The notes: a model not told the origin generated them from the sequence alone. A DNA stretch of 64,000 nucleotides from Plantago ovata (GCA_028274465.1 CM051456.1:125132880-125196879); one strand, 5' to 3'; positions 49,291 through 60,813 are shown, numbered from the stretch's first letter. A program made the numbers and translations.

Positions 49291-50466
49291 AGTTTCATAT
49301 GTACAAGACTACAACTACCGGTCTCTACTACAACTTGTAGACGAAATCCCATCAAATTGTTAAACTACCAGTCTACAACTTTTAATTTACCCACACAATC
49401 TACTTTCATACTTATCCGTCTTTTTAGATTGTTTACGTTTAATTTTAAAACGGAATTTTATGAGATTTTTATAATGATTGTGATATTTGATTTAGTGACG
49501 GAAAGTTGTGAGGTAAAAAGTTGTCAAAAATGAAAACATAAACCATTAAAAAAATGGACAAAAAAATATAAATAATCTAAAAAAACAAGCCAAAGGTAAT
49601 ACATTTTGTTAATAATTTTTCAACAACGATATAATATTATCAAACTCACAAACGGTTGGTTGAAAATCTCATGTACGTGCCAGTGAGACAACACATGTTT
49701 TGGTGAATAGAAGTGTGCAATTTATACATGTTCTTGTAGATGGCAAGTTTTGTGAATTTTGGATGATGGTTAATTTTCGAAATTGTATGATTCTTAATAA
49801 ATAATTGTGTGACTACTTTGAAACTCGTTTGAAGAATTTTGCACACTTTTAATTGATCACATTTTGAGAAGTATTAATATAGAAGATGATTCATTTTTCC
49901 AATTCACACATCATACTTCTAATTTGATTTCTCTTTGCGCGCACTATACTCAAATTAAATTTGACATATTCGACTATTAGAGAGATCCTTAGTCGTCTTA
50001 AAGTAATTTTATTCTGAAGGACAGATCGTAATATTTTTGTAAACAACATGAGTGGGGCACATATTTGTCTTAAGGAGAGACAATCCAACTATCGACTCTA
50101 CTCATCATGTCTTGTTGTTCGTCACCATTCTGAAGTTACTTGAAGATATGATATACTTTGGCGTGAAAAAGGACAAAAAATTTTACTTTGTAAATTCATT
50201 TCTTGTTATATTTTGACATATATTAATGTACAAGTTTGATTTTGTGTATAAGTTTATTTATATTATTATTGTTATATTAAAAATTAACACTCTCTATTAT
50301 TTCATTTTTTAACTTTGACATTTCCGTGAACACTAAAGTTCCAACTATCAATCATATATCCAGTTTCCTAATACATGATCTAACTAATCATCTTCCATCC
50401 ATGCGTAAATTAAAGTTGATTGCAGTATATAAAGTCCAGCTGACCACACATCACCCACCAGTCAAT
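49291..50466. other. Intergenic, nothing recognised
   Basis: AT-rich DNA with no gene, RNA or element I can support. Confidence 0.4.
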
Positions 50467-50602
50467 CACTCCAAATGCATATACAACACCTAAGCTTGGA
50501 AGGATTTTATTTTTCCTTTTTAAACTGCCACACACACTCCAAATGCATATACAACACCTAAGCTTGGAAGGATTTTTTTTTTCCTTTTTAAACTGCCACA
50601 CA
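50467..50602. repeat. Tandem duplication of 68 bp
   Basis: CACTCCAAATGCATATACAA and the following AACACCTAAGCTTGGAAGGA ... TTTAAACTGCCACACA occur twice head to tail with only one or two differences. This is a recent slippage-type or unequal-exchange duplication. Confidence 0.9.
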
Positions 50603-50965
50603 TATCCTTGATAATTTTAACACCTTACCACTCGATCACCCTTATAACTCAAACTTGTAAATAATACCAAAAGTAGTACATGGCGAGGGTGAAAACATGC
50701 TAGGCCGTTTTAATTTCTCAACATTTTGATACTTCACGTTTGAGCATCCTCCAAATCCAAAATATGTTGGAAATGTAGTACGTGGCTTAGCAATTGATCA
50801 TTGGAAAGGGGGGGGGGGGTCAGTTCGCTTGACAGGCCTTGACAAGCTGGTGGGTCGGCCTCAAGCGACTTGGTCGTGGGCCTAGACAGTACTGCTTAGC
50901 CACTTGTTTGATCGAGTAGTGTTGGTTCCCAAAATTAAACCTTTTGAGAACAGAGCAAACACGTA

Positions 50966-51221
50966 CATCCTCCGGAAACTTAATAGTTTTACACTTTGTT
51001 TTTGTTGACTTTTTTATGTCCGGTTTGACCTTAAAATAATCATAATTGATTACGAAAAAATTAATTTTAAAAGTTATATTATACGAATATAAGAAGTATA
51101 CTTTTATAATATAATTTTTTAAATTATTTTTTTTCAACGAGTTATTATTAGTTTGAGGTCAAACCGGACATCGAAAAGTCAACAAAAATAAAGTGTAAAA
51201 CTATAAAGTTTCCGGAGGAAG
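50966..51221. mobile_element. Foldback Stowaway-like MITE, 256 bp
   Basis: Inverted repeats of about 75 bp: left CATCCTCCGGAAACTTAATA ... TGTCCGGTTTGACCT; right, reverse-complemented, CTTCCTCCGGAAACTTTATA ... TGTCCGGTTTGACCT. TA lies on both outer sides (50964-50965, 51222-51223). A related half-element (CTTCCTCCGTCC ... GTTGACTTTTCGATGGTCAT) is at 62906-63000. Confidence 0.8.
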
Positions 51222-51361
51222 TACAAATTAACAAAGATTGCAAGGTTTTGAGAGTGAAAGTATATATCCGGTAAAGATACTTTTCTAGTTTTCTTATAAT
51301 ATAATGTCTTTGTAGTTCTTCAGGTGAATGATGTTAGGTACAAGTGTCTCTTTTACAACAA

Positions 51362-51679
51362 CAGGGGCGGCTGAAGGCCCGTGCGGTCAGCCCGACCGCA
51401 CAGGGCCTCCAAAAATTAAGGGCCTCAAATTTTATTTATACTTATTTATATATATGTACGTTTATGGAAAAGAATTAAAAACTGCATTGGCTCAGTTGGC
51501 AGAAAAGCTAGTCTAAGTGTAATTCCATTTGAAATGTCTCTGGTTCAATTCCTGATGTAAACAATTTTTGTCCCCTTTTTCATTTCATTCTTTTTTTCTT
51601 TTTTTTTTGTTATAACATTGTTTTTTGGGCTTATCATACGAGATCGAACAGGGCCCCTAAAATCTAGAGCCGCCCCCGG
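51362..51679. mobile_element. Non-autonomous hAT element, 318 bp, with 8-bp target duplication
   Basis: Perfect duplication TACAACAA at 51354-51361 and 51680-51687. Ends are CAGGGGCGGCT and, reverse-complemented, CCGGGGGCGGCT; CAGGGG is typical of hAT termini. The interior repeats GGGCCTC/GGGCCCCT near both ends and contains a tRNA-like segment (51487-51552). Confidence 0.85.
51487..51552 (+). other. tRNA-like segment (box A and box B) inside hAT element
   Basis: TTGGCTCAGTTGGC resembles a tRNA box A and GGTTCAATTCC a box B, about 54 nt apart, followed by long T runs at 51569-51609 that could stop pol III. It does not fold into a full tRNA by eye, so it is a tRNA relic or SINE head rather than a functional tRNA. 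Confidence 0.4.
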
Positions 51680-51687
51680 TACAACAA

Positions 51688-52279
51688 AGGCCAACTATTT
51701 GTACAAAGTGAAAAAGGAGAACGGAGAAACCTTCATCCACGTACAAAACCTAGCTCTGATCAGCCACTATCGAATTGGACGTTCTTTGAGATCATGGGCC
51801 ACGAACTTGGTGGTGGTCCTTCTGCATGCATGAGCTCCACTTCCAGCATAACTCCTTTTGGAAGCTCCCAGAATTACAACAAAATGGGTCGGCTTCTGGA
51901 GAACAAAGTCCCCTCCGCCCTCCGGTGTACTGTACGTATGCGCGATCTTTCCGTAGTAGGCAAGATTCTCTCCTGGAGAAGGCGTCCATCAAGATGCTCA
52001 TTTTACCAACCAACAGGCAGTTCAGTAATTGGGACATATTATAACTCATCACTATACAAATTAAAAGGTTATAATATTACCATCAATTAATATATATTCA
52101 TGTAATGATAATAATTCCGACCACATAACAAAGTAAAATTATGGGTAAAAAGAATTTATAGGTAATATTTACGATTTTTCAAGTGTTGACCCCAAACTCT
52201 CGAAATAATCATGTATATGTAATTTCGCCTCCCCATAATCCTAATTTCCAAGTCCGTCGATAATCATCCACACAAACCC
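51688..52279. other. Unexplained open region, possible gene fragment
   Basis: Higher GC than the surroundings, with open frames of 86-98 codons on both strands between 51792 and 52090 and a plus-strand frame reading KVKKENGETFIHVQNLALIS just after the hAT duplication. I do not recognise any of them. It may be a decayed gene piece interrupted by the hAT element. Confidence 0.25.
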
Positions 52280-52810
52280 TCATGGCCTCCTACTTGCTTC
52301 AATCGCCAACAGCACATTGGACACCAATGTTGTATGTTGAGCGTACTGAGACACCTCAGGCAACGTAACATCGAACTTGCCCAACGCCTCGACACAATCA
52401 TCGAACCGAGCCTCAGAGAGCTTGGAGTTGAGACCATCAGCTTCAGGATCTTCCTTTACGCACACCAAGCTAAGCTTCAGGTACCTCATGATACCCGCCT
52501 GCGTCATGTAGCACTGGACCATGACTGATTTCTTTGTGATTGGGCGCAATCCCACGGGCAGCCTCGGTTCGATTGTGTCAACTATTTTCTTACCGGCCTG
52601 GGCATTCAGGATGGCTCCGTTGATCGCATTGCTCATGGCTTCGGGCCAGGTCGTGGCACCTCGGGTCAGTTCGGTGCAGAGGGCCTTTTCCGTGGCGCCC
52701 GAGCAAAACGGGCTGTCGTCCTTGGCGGTCACGGAGAGGACCATGAAGGTGGCGATGAGGGCGAATATGGGTTTCATGACTAGAGCCATGGTTGTGACCC
52801 TCTGTGTCAT
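52280..52810 (-). CDS. PMEI/invertase-inhibitor-domain secreted protein 2
   Basis: Same family as the gene at 46285. Single exon, 176 residues from the first ATG (52810). The ATG at 52789 (MALVMKPIFALIATFMVLSV) gives a cleaner signal peptide and may be the true start. The helical-hairpin Cys pair is FCSGATEKALC (C-x8-C), with later cysteines in VQCYMTQAG and FDDCVEAL and an extra one in LSLVCVKED. It shares TRGATTWPEAMSNAINGA with TWKEAMVNVLNGE of the first copy, and RPITKKSV with KPVTKKS. Minus-strand TATA-like TATATAAATATATATAAAC lies about 50 bp upstream. Target enzyme unknown. Confidence 0.86.
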   Translation of the reverse strand: MTQRVTTMALVMKPIFALIATFMVLSVTAKDDSPFCSGATEKALCTELTRGATTWPEAMSNAINGAILNAQAGKKIVDTIEPRLPVGLRPITKKSVMVQCYMTQAGIMRYLKLSLVCVKEDPEADGLNSKLSEARFDDCVEALGKFDVTLPEVSQYAQHTTLVSNVLLAIEASRRP

Positions 52811-52836
52811 GTGGTCCGGTTATTATTATTTATGTT

Positions 52837-52856
52837 TATATATATTTATATATTTT
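52837..52856 (-). promoter_or_regulatory. TATA-rich core promoter of PMEI-like gene 2
   Basis: A TATATAAATATA-type run about 30-65 bp upstream of the two candidate starts. The actual TATA position cannot be fixed by eye. Confidence 0.35.
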
Positions 52857-52910
52857 CTCTCTTTGGAAAAGAAGCTTTACCAAAGAGAGAAAATTGGTAA
52901 TGGGTAATGG

Positions 52911-53830
52911 CTCGAGAAAGGTTTGCTTCTTGGATTGCTAATATAGAATCATAGATGGATTGGATCAATGGACTTGCTAATCTCTCGGCTGAGTTTCTGG
53001 TCTTGGTGAATTTCGTCAAAAAATTTAAATTTCTTTCTATTTTTGGTGAATGTACTGCAATCTTGGAATTGGGGTAGCGGATTGTTTGGATCCGTGATTT
53101 ATTTTGCAGCAATTCCGATATCATCAGATTCAAATCTTGTTCAAATTTGGGTGCATGTTGTTCGAATTATAAAGTTCGCATTATTTTATATCTGGTATAT
53201 TCAGATTGAATCAATATAAATCATATCCGGGTGGTTATTTAGTAAATGACATGCAAAATTATTATGGATAAAATCTATTTTGCATATGCAATTAAAGCAT
53301 ATCGTTCGGACCAGATTCAGATTAAGTCCATTCGGATCGGATGAAGTCCAAATATTATTTTGGAATGAGATCCTACCGGGTCGGGTTGGGTCAGATGGTG
53401 TTTCAATTTCGGATCTTGATCGGATTAGAAACTTATTCGGATCATAAAACTTCTTGTAGGTAGGAATTTATTTTTGTACTATTTACTAATTTCGTGTTTG
53501 ATTTATTTTTCAAACCTAACCTCTCCTGCCACGTTGGCTAATAATAATGATACTCTAAACACCAAAAACTATATTATTGATTATCGATCTTTAATAAAAT
53601 CTATACCGAACCAAATCTTTTTTGGCCCTTAAAAACAATCAAATTATCCAAATCCAACATGCTAAGCCCATGGCCATGTACAGCTTTATTATTCCAAAAA
53701 ATTTAATCCATCTGCGGTTATCTCATCGTTCTTAATTAGTTCGCGCATTAGTAAAATATAATTCTCCTTATATAGCCAATTGTAGAGCGCAACGAATTAG
53801 TTGATTATAACCCAATTTTTCCTAATTTTC
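52911..53830. other. Intergenic with TTCGGATC-type repeat patch
   Basis: 53160-53460 repeats TTCGGATC / ATATCCGG-like words and a GGGTCGGGTTGGGTC run, reminiscent of hAT MITE interiors, without definable ends. Nothing else recognised. Confidence 0.3.
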
Positions 53831-54855
53831 GTTGAACCCTCACTGCCCCAGGTCACCGGAAAACGCTCAAGGAAAAGGTACGGACAAAATCCTCGCCGAT
53901 TATTCCATTCATTAATCGATTATGCCTCTGTAAACAATTAATCGCGTCTGCGTTTCTTCTTGCTTTGTGTTATTGAATTGATTAGCCAGTATTGTTGGTT
54001 GTTTCAATTTCGGATAATCTGAGTATCATGAGTGTATGATATGTTATTTGTTCTCAGTTAGGCTATGTTATTTTCATCTAAAAAGTTCAGATCATTTCGA
54101 TAATTTCAGTTCAGTTTAGATTTGTTCAGTGATTTTACTATAACAGTTCAGTTCAATTCTGTTCAGACGAATGGAACATAGACTTTGCAGGCTGGTAATG
54201 TTGTTGGGTGACTTGGGGGTTGGGATTATTTGTCTGAGGAGCTTAAGTATTCATGTGAACTTATCTTCAGATTATGAATAACAATTCTAGGCTGATTCTC
54301 AAGGTTTCAATGGCTAACTGCAGTCTTATTCGAGTAAATTCGTTTGTTTACAGCTGTTTTCATTTATTGTGTAATGATTTCAATTTTATTCCTTTAGGAT
54401 ATGGGTGGCTGAGTTGAGGAATAAGATATGAATTGGAAAAAGGAAAGTTGATGGAAATGTGCCAAGTAAAATATGTAGTATGTTGATAAGTGCTAAATCT
54501 CATTCAAGGGTGTTATTTACTGGGTTTGAGATGTGTGTAGGGTCAGATTTTTGGATGATATTCGCAACAAAGGCGATCCAGACTCTGAGTAACCTGTACC
54601 ATCTGTCAGAATCTTTAAGTAGTCCTCTAGGGCTAGCTTTGAAAATTAGAGTAGAATAGAAGTCGTGGTGTCCTCTGCGGACATCGTCAAGATCCTACCA
54701 TGTCTTTTTCTAAGCTAAATATTAGGTCTCAATGTTATGACTTTGTACTAATTTGAACCAACTTCTTTACTTCTCATTGACTTGAAATCTTGATTCTTAT
54801 TCATCTGTGTGACTTGTAGAGATTTTTATGCATTATCAGATTCTTCTGAAGAGCA

Positions 54856-55257
54856 ATGTCTGGAAAAGTGGCAAAATCTGTGGCTAAGGCAGTTGGAGAG
54901 TACCAATATCCATGGAAGGATAAGTTAAACAAGTACAAGGATGAGCTATCAAAAGGTGTGTGGGGCTACTGGGAACTTGGGGCTTGGAAGCCTCTCGGTA
55001 TTAGTGCACGTCACAGAGCTCGACTCCGCAAGGAAGTCCTCCTATCTGGCGCTGATTGGCCATATGATCCAGAAAGAAAGGAGATGAAGACCAACAGGAA
55101 AGGGCACAAGGTCGATAGACTAGCTGCAGAAAAGCGAGCACGCACAGCTGAATTGATGGAGAAGATGCCTGAGAAGTTGGCAGACTATCGGAAGAGAAGG
55201 TGGGCAGAGAAGATGAAAGCAGAAGAAGCTGCTGCTAAAAAAGCAGCTCTGGGCTAG
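54856..55257 (+). CDS. Conserved plant protein resembling mitoribosomal large-subunit mL59/mL64
   Basis: 133 residues, one coding exon. No signal peptide or membrane segment; strongly basic and alanine-rich, with a helical C-terminus (KRRWAEKMKAEEAAAKKAAL). Core blocks: ELSKGVWGYWELGAWKPLGI, RLRKEVLLSGADWPYDPERK and RKGHKVDRLAAEKR ... MPEKLADYR. The KGHK-x-(D/E)R ... MPEKLADYR pattern recalls the fungal mL59 (Mrpl25-type) family, hence a likely structural role in the mitochondrial ribosome large subunit; this assignment is from memory of the family and not certain. A leader intron is likely: a donor at AAAAG|GTACGG (53878) and an acceptor at TTATCAG just before ATTCTTCTGAAGAGCAATG. The gene lies between two PMEI-like genes on the opposite strand and is unrelated to them. 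Confidence 0.8.
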   Translation: MSGKVAKSVAKAVGEYQYPWKDKLNKYKDELSKGVWGYWELGAWKPLGISARHRARLRKEVLLSGADWPYDPERKEMKTNRKGHKVDRLAAEKRARTAELMEKMPEKLADYRKRRWAEKMKAEEAAAKKAALG

Positions 55258-55805
55258 GTTCAATCATTCATCCAGGTTTTCTTTCCCTTCCATGCATTTG
55301 TGCTGTTTAGATTTTCTAGTCATGCTGAACCAACATTGTGATAGAGTTCTGGACAAGGCACTGTGCTTGATGTTATATCTGTTCCTTTTCAATTCATGGT
55401 GCTACAATGTCATTTTTCTGTGGTCATGGCATACATGAACCGGCTAGATACCATCTAGTATGGACTATGTTTAGCAAAATTAGCTTGCTTTTAATGAAAT
55501 TGTGTGATAAATTAGACGAGAAGTTAAATTTAGAATATGAAAACAACTCACAGTGCACTGCCTAGGTAGCTTATGCAATCACTTGGATTAGGAGCTGCCG
55601 GTTAGGCGCGCTCATGTAACATGACAAGCTTATCTTTGTCGAATGGTCAAGGAATCTCATCTAACTTATAAGCTAGTAGTTGATAAGCTCGTGCTAACCA
55701 GAGCTATAATCAACACGAAAAAGATATAAATAATTCAGACTTATAATATCACAAAATAACAACCAAAATCCCCATACGATACCCTTCTGATACAATTCTT
55801 GATGC

Positions 55806-56324
55806 TTAATTCTGCATCACCACAGCCAAGCAATTGTCAACCATCTTCTGTAAAAGTGAGGTAAGCCTTTTGATCGGAGGGCTCTGGACTGAGAACTGCT
55901 TGAGCTCATCGTCACAGTCGGTTCTAGTAGCTGCACTAAGTTTCGACCTCAAAGAGCCAATGTCGTTCTTCTTGAGCGCTTCAAGGCTATCCTCAAGGTC
56001 GCTAACTGTGCTATCGAAATGCTCGGTACATGTAGTCATGAGGGAGGACTGGCTCTGTGGCTCGAGTTGACCTATGGCTGGCTTCAACAGAAAAACCATG
56101 GCTCGAGCATGACGAGCAAGAACCAATGTGCTTGTCATGGCGTTAGCTGAGGCTTGGTTCTGGTTGGTTGCGCCCCTTACCATTCTACTGCACATCCGCT
56201 TGTAGTCAGAGGTGCGGCAAAACGGGTTCACGACAAAGTTGCGCATTTGGGCTTCCACGGCCACCGCGGTGAATAGAAGCATAGCCGTGGCTAGAAAAAT
56301 AGAACTGGACCTTTTGTCAGCCAT
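55806..56324 (-). CDS. PMEI/invertase-inhibitor-domain secreted protein 3
   Basis: Third member of the local PMEI-like group and the most diverged. Single exon, 172 residues. Signal peptide about residues 8-25 (IFLATAMLLFTAVAVEAQ). Hairpin Cys pair NPFCRTSDYKRMC (C-x8-C), second pair TTCTEHFDS and RTDCDDEL, plus a Cys near the C-terminus (VDNCLAVV). RGATNQNQASANAM corresponds to the GATTWPEAMSNA block of the second copy but lacks the Trp. The C-terminal helix PPIKRLTSLLQKMVDNCLAV is typical of the four-helix bundle. Likely an apoplastic inhibitor; partner unknown. Confidence 0.85.
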   Translation of the reverse strand: MADKRSSSIFLATAMLLFTAVAVEAQMRNFVVNPFCRTSDYKRMCSRMVRGATNQNQASANAMTSTLVLARHARAMVFLLKPAIGQLEPQSQSSLMTTCTEHFDSTVSDLEDSLEALKKNDIGSLRSKLSAATRTDCDDELKQFSVQSPPIKRLTSLLQKMVDNCLAVVMQN

Positions 56325-58653
56325 ATTAACAACACTAAAAAGCAGAGATTATTTGTTTGAATGTTCTGTGTTTTGGCCTTATAATCAGATCTGCTCTCTT
56401 ATATTATTATTACTGCTCTGGATCAAATTAATCCAGAGTGGAGTTATGCACGTAAATGAATGATACTGTTAAGTGAGATTTGTTTTGCATATAAATTGAG
56501 ATAAAATGTCTAAAAAAATGCATGGATATTCTATTTCTTCGGAAATGTTGTGGTTGTGTAGTTTGTGTTTGTTTGGTGAATGAAACAGGGTTCCCCTTTG
56601 TTATAGATTATCAATACTTCCTTAAATTAGTTATTAGTTAGAACTTAGAAATTACCCACCCTTTTCGATTGGTTAACTCTTCCGTTCAATTCAGATTTAC
56701 TTAATCTAAATTTATATCACAAATAAATCAGGTTTAAATTAATTAAATTCAAATTTATTCAAGTAAATCTAACACTACTCGGTGAACAGTAACCCCATTA
56801 TATACATGCTTTTAGCTTTGCTTGAACTTTTAATGATTTCTCACTGCTAGTGCGCGTGCAACCAAAAGTGTATAGTATACAATAACTTGTTCTCCCGAAC
56901 AAGCCTTTCTCATGATCACACAACAAAACAAACAGACCTTAAAAAATTAAACCTTTCCATATATCCCAAACAAATTTATGTCATGCATGTCACTGCAAAA
57001 TCCACTTGCCAACCTACAAGAACTTACCTTTATATTGTACTCCACTCCCTCCACCGTCCATTTCTTTCCCCATTACATTTATATATCAGTTACTAAATAT
57101 GATGTGTTTACCTGATAAGTCAGTCGTGTTTTAGAATGTTATCGGATACTTAGCCACCATACTTAAACTTGATTTGATCACATAGCAACCTACATATGAA
57201 GGGTCAGATTATGTTTTAGAGCATTTAAGATGGAAACTAGTCTTTCTAATGCTTCATAATTTTGTAGACAATTGGGTGATAATGCAAATTTATAGCTTGA
57301 TAGCACTGATAGCTTAATTAAATTCTTTGCTCTAATTCACATGGCTGACCAGAAAATCCACCAATAGTGATGGATCAGAACTGAAAGTGCGGTGCTGGTT
57401 ATATAAACTTTATGATCTTTGTTCTCTTTTAACTTTCTAGCTAGAATGGGACATAGTACTAAAAAAAATATCCAGCTAAACTACCTAGAAAACGGTTAGT
57501 TTAATATTGCAATGGATCAGGCTATACAATGAATTAATATTGGGGGCTCTTCTTCTCTTTGAGTGGATAGCTTATGCAATTCTATCATTTACTTTAGCAC
57601 TTTTTGTGCATTCATAACCAGTTAATCGTCTAGATAAGAATGTTTATCCAAAAGGTTCTTCAACATTAAATGTATGTCATGGGACAGGGGTGGAGTCCGG
57701 ATGAAAAACTGGGGTGACAAGATATATTATAACAAGAACTTTGTATGAAAGTTAAGAAATTTTAACTAAATAAATATATTATCGAAAAATTTAGGGTAGT
57801 GAAACATGAATTTTGTTGAGATGTAAACATCATAATAAAAAATTTCAAAAGTCTGAGGTGCGACACTCCCTTAACTCCGCTATGCACACTATAAGAGTAA
57901 TGGTTCACATGTAAGTATGTAACCTTAAAATCATATGCTCCCCACATGAAGAGGGATAAGATCCGGACCAATAAATAATAAAATAAATTTCCACGAATTT
58001 GATCATTAGTGTGCCGGTTCTATCCGGGTCGAATTAAACCAATTTCCAAGCCTATATGTTCTTTTAAAAACGCATTAGTAATTTTGAAATACATCAACCC
58101 TGACAATGAGTGGTTGTGAAATGCAGAATACAACAACTGGTGTATTATGAAATGCAGCCCAGACTTTTTTAGCAGTTTTCTAGACCATAAATACACCTTG
58201 TTTTTGTTAAAGCCGAGACACCTTGTGATCTGTACGGCTGTACCCAAAGATTTCATTGTAATCGGAAAATCAACAGGATTACAACTTGTAATAAGTTACA
58301 ATGAGTCTAATTACTAGAACCAATTGAATGTCAAGAGACAAAGAATTTAAGCAACTAACTTTTCAAACTCACTTCATATCTGAAATAGAGCAGATTCCAC
58401 AGATTGTCAGAAGTCTGAACAAGTTGTTAAAACCATCACCTTCTCAGTCTAAAACACTGGAGAAGGGAAGCAAAATGATCACACCAGACACAAAATACAC
58501 ATGTTACATCACTACTATAGTCTGTAGTAATCCTTCATGAACAAGTATTATGATCATGTGACCGCGAAATCCTCCGTACAAAATCACTCTCACTTCGTAC
58601 ACAATAGTCCATTGTTTCAGGAACAAGCCTTCCTAGTGATTTTCCATAAGAAT
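56325..58653. other. Intergenic with repeat patches
   Basis: No gene. An AACTGAACT/AAATTTAT-like patch lies at about 56690-56790. At 57685-57890 a stretch beginning CAGGGGTGGAGTCCGG and ending near TTAACTCCGCTATG loosely resembles a hAT element, but the ends and target duplication are not convincing. The final part is presumably polygalacturonase 3' UTR. Confidence 0.3.
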
Positions 58654-60747
58654 TCAAGCACAGAACTTTTGGAACCCACTGTACTCTTTTGATGGTCCCA
58701 GTTGGATCGAAACAAGATTAACATCGGTGCATGGAATGGAACTGCTGCAGGCCAAATGGATCGGCTTGACAGAATAAGTTCCAACTATCTGATCAAACTT
58801 AACTCCTGATATTGCCACTGCACCTGTTTGATTTTTGCACACTTGTTTGTCGCAATAGTACTGATCAATCATTATAGGGACTTTGACATCTGTTACTTTA
58901 ATGTTCGAAAATGTCACATTTTTTACCGATCCATCACCACCCTGGTGTTGAACAACAGAACAAGATGAGCAGAGGAATGTACAAGATTTTTTTATAGTAG
59001 TACATTTTACACATTCACAATTTACCTGCCATGTTTTTATCCTTGCACCATACATAGTGTTCTGCATTGTGATATCTTCGACTAGTATATTCGAGACACA
59101 TGCAACACTTTTATCTTTCCCTAGGCCTCCCAAGCTGCATTTGGAAAATACAGTTACCAAATAAGAATAGACAAGCTATAATTCTTTCCAATACAGAATA
59201 TAGTAACATGTGTGGGACAGTGAGGGTAATGAATGCCTTTCACAATAAGGTACATGTCCTAATCTACCTTCAGGATAATAAGAAGTACATGTTTTAGCTG
59301 AAAAATACCAGCTGATGAGAAAGACCTTAACTAGTATTGTTGGTTATTATTTCACATATTCTGTTCGATCTGAACTTAATCTGTGATCCAATTACCTTAT
59401 ACCATGTCCAGGACCGCAGTTTATATGATGTGCATGGACATTGGAACAACCGGTTTGTATCGACAGACAGTCATCACCTGTACAATGTTTAATTGTCAAT
59501 GCAAATTAAATATAGTATTATAAAATGTTTAACCATTAAAATCCCAATGGTCCATTGTGTAATCTGGCAAAATGTATTACCACATGCAATGTTTGAATGC
59601 TTAATTTCAACGTCTTGAGTGTTCTGCAGGTGAATTCCATCGGTGTTTGGACTTCTTTCTGGGGCAGAAATTGTAACATTATCGACCTTAACCCCTTTAG
59701 AATTGTCAAACTTCAAGTGGCATAAAGGACTATTTCTGATTGTAATGTCACGAACCGTGACATTGCTGCTGCCATAGAATCTCAATGCCTGTTCCAGATG
59801 AAAAGTATATGTTTCAATGTCTAGAAATCAGCTTAGAGAAGAACAAAAAGATCGAATACTTAGTTTAAGAAACATGTTCTTACAGTTGGCTTCATGTCTG
59901 GAATCTTCTTAAGTTTCTTCTTCTGCAAAATTAGTACCAAGCAGAAAACTTAAGTACTTTCTATGTCTATTGTTGCCTCTTGTTCTTTACTTTAGTTACG
60001 TCGATTTTAATTGCTACATTACCTTATTAAACTGTTGAGAATTACCCCACCAGTTAAAGCCTTGGCCATCAACTGTGCCTGAGCCTTGTATAGTAAAATT
60101 CTGAAGCCATTTGAAATTCATCCACTGATACAAACTGAATTTCGCCCATGTTCCGATTTTTGGAGGGGCTAAAATATTCCCATTTATCTGTTTAAAAGTC
60201 CCAAAAAATTTAGATGAACCTGCAACATATTATATTATTCAGCAGACTAGTAGAAAATAATATGTTCACTGACCTGTAAAACAAGATTTGGCATGCAAGG
60301 ACCTTGCAATGTCACAGGTTTGATCAGAAAGTTATTTCCTGACGGTATCTCGATTACAGCTCCAGGTACTCTGCAGGCAGATTTCCATGCTGCTAAAAGT
60401 GCCTACTCGAACCGTTGTACATTATGCATTTAGAGAAATATCATACATAAAGACATAAAGATTAAACTATAAGTTTTGCTTAGGAAACAAATGTGCAAAT
60501 TTTTAAATACCTTAGAGTCATCACTAACCCCATTACCCTTTGCTCTGAAGCTCAAGATATTGAAAACTCGCAAGGTTTCAGGATCACAAGGTGAGTTATT
60601 CCCATGATTGTTCTTGTGTTTTTTCTTATGCCCTTTGTTTTTGTTGCTGTAGTTCTTCCTTGCTTCGGCTGGTATTGTCGAAAAATGTGTGACAATGAGA
60701 AGGCAAAGGACTAGAAGGAACACTATACAGTTGTTGGATTTCTTCAT
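58654..60747 (-). CDS. Polygalacturonase (GH28), with a 1-bp frameshift in exon 2
   Basis: Family enzymes hydrolyse alpha-1,4-galacturonan of pectin in the wall. Exons on the minus strand: 60747-60511, 60402-60275, 60187-60023, 59922-59884, 59788-59581, 59477-59396, 59134-59026, 58941-58654; about 418 residues if intact. Signal peptide CIVFLLVLCLLIVTHFSTIP, then a Lys/His/Asn-rich linker. GH28 hallmarks are all present: SPNTDGI, GDDC (split over exons 5/6), GPGHGIS and ARIKTWQ, plus conserved late cysteines. However, exon 2 is 128 nt. The family register CMPNLVLQ requires 129, and one G is missing on the plus strand in GGCATGCAAG|ACCTTGCAAT (60291-60310). As written, the frame shifts after VTLQG and meets TAA at the start of exon 3, leaving about 122 residues. 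Either a sequencing/assembly error or a very young pseudogene; all other exons are clean. Confidence 0.85.
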
Positions 60748-60813
60748 GATAGAGTGAGTGAGCTTTCAGATGGTAGTATTTAGTTGTAAAACAAAATTGA
60801 AGTAGTTCTTGGA

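Noticed and set aside
50807..50819. Run of about 12 G residues
   Set aside because: A single homopolymer beside unremarkable DNA; may be a sequencing artefact, with no quadruplex-type multiple tracts.
57685..57890. Possible hAT element beginning CAGGGGTGGAGTCC
   Set aside because: The opposite end matches poorly and no 8-bp duplication could be found.
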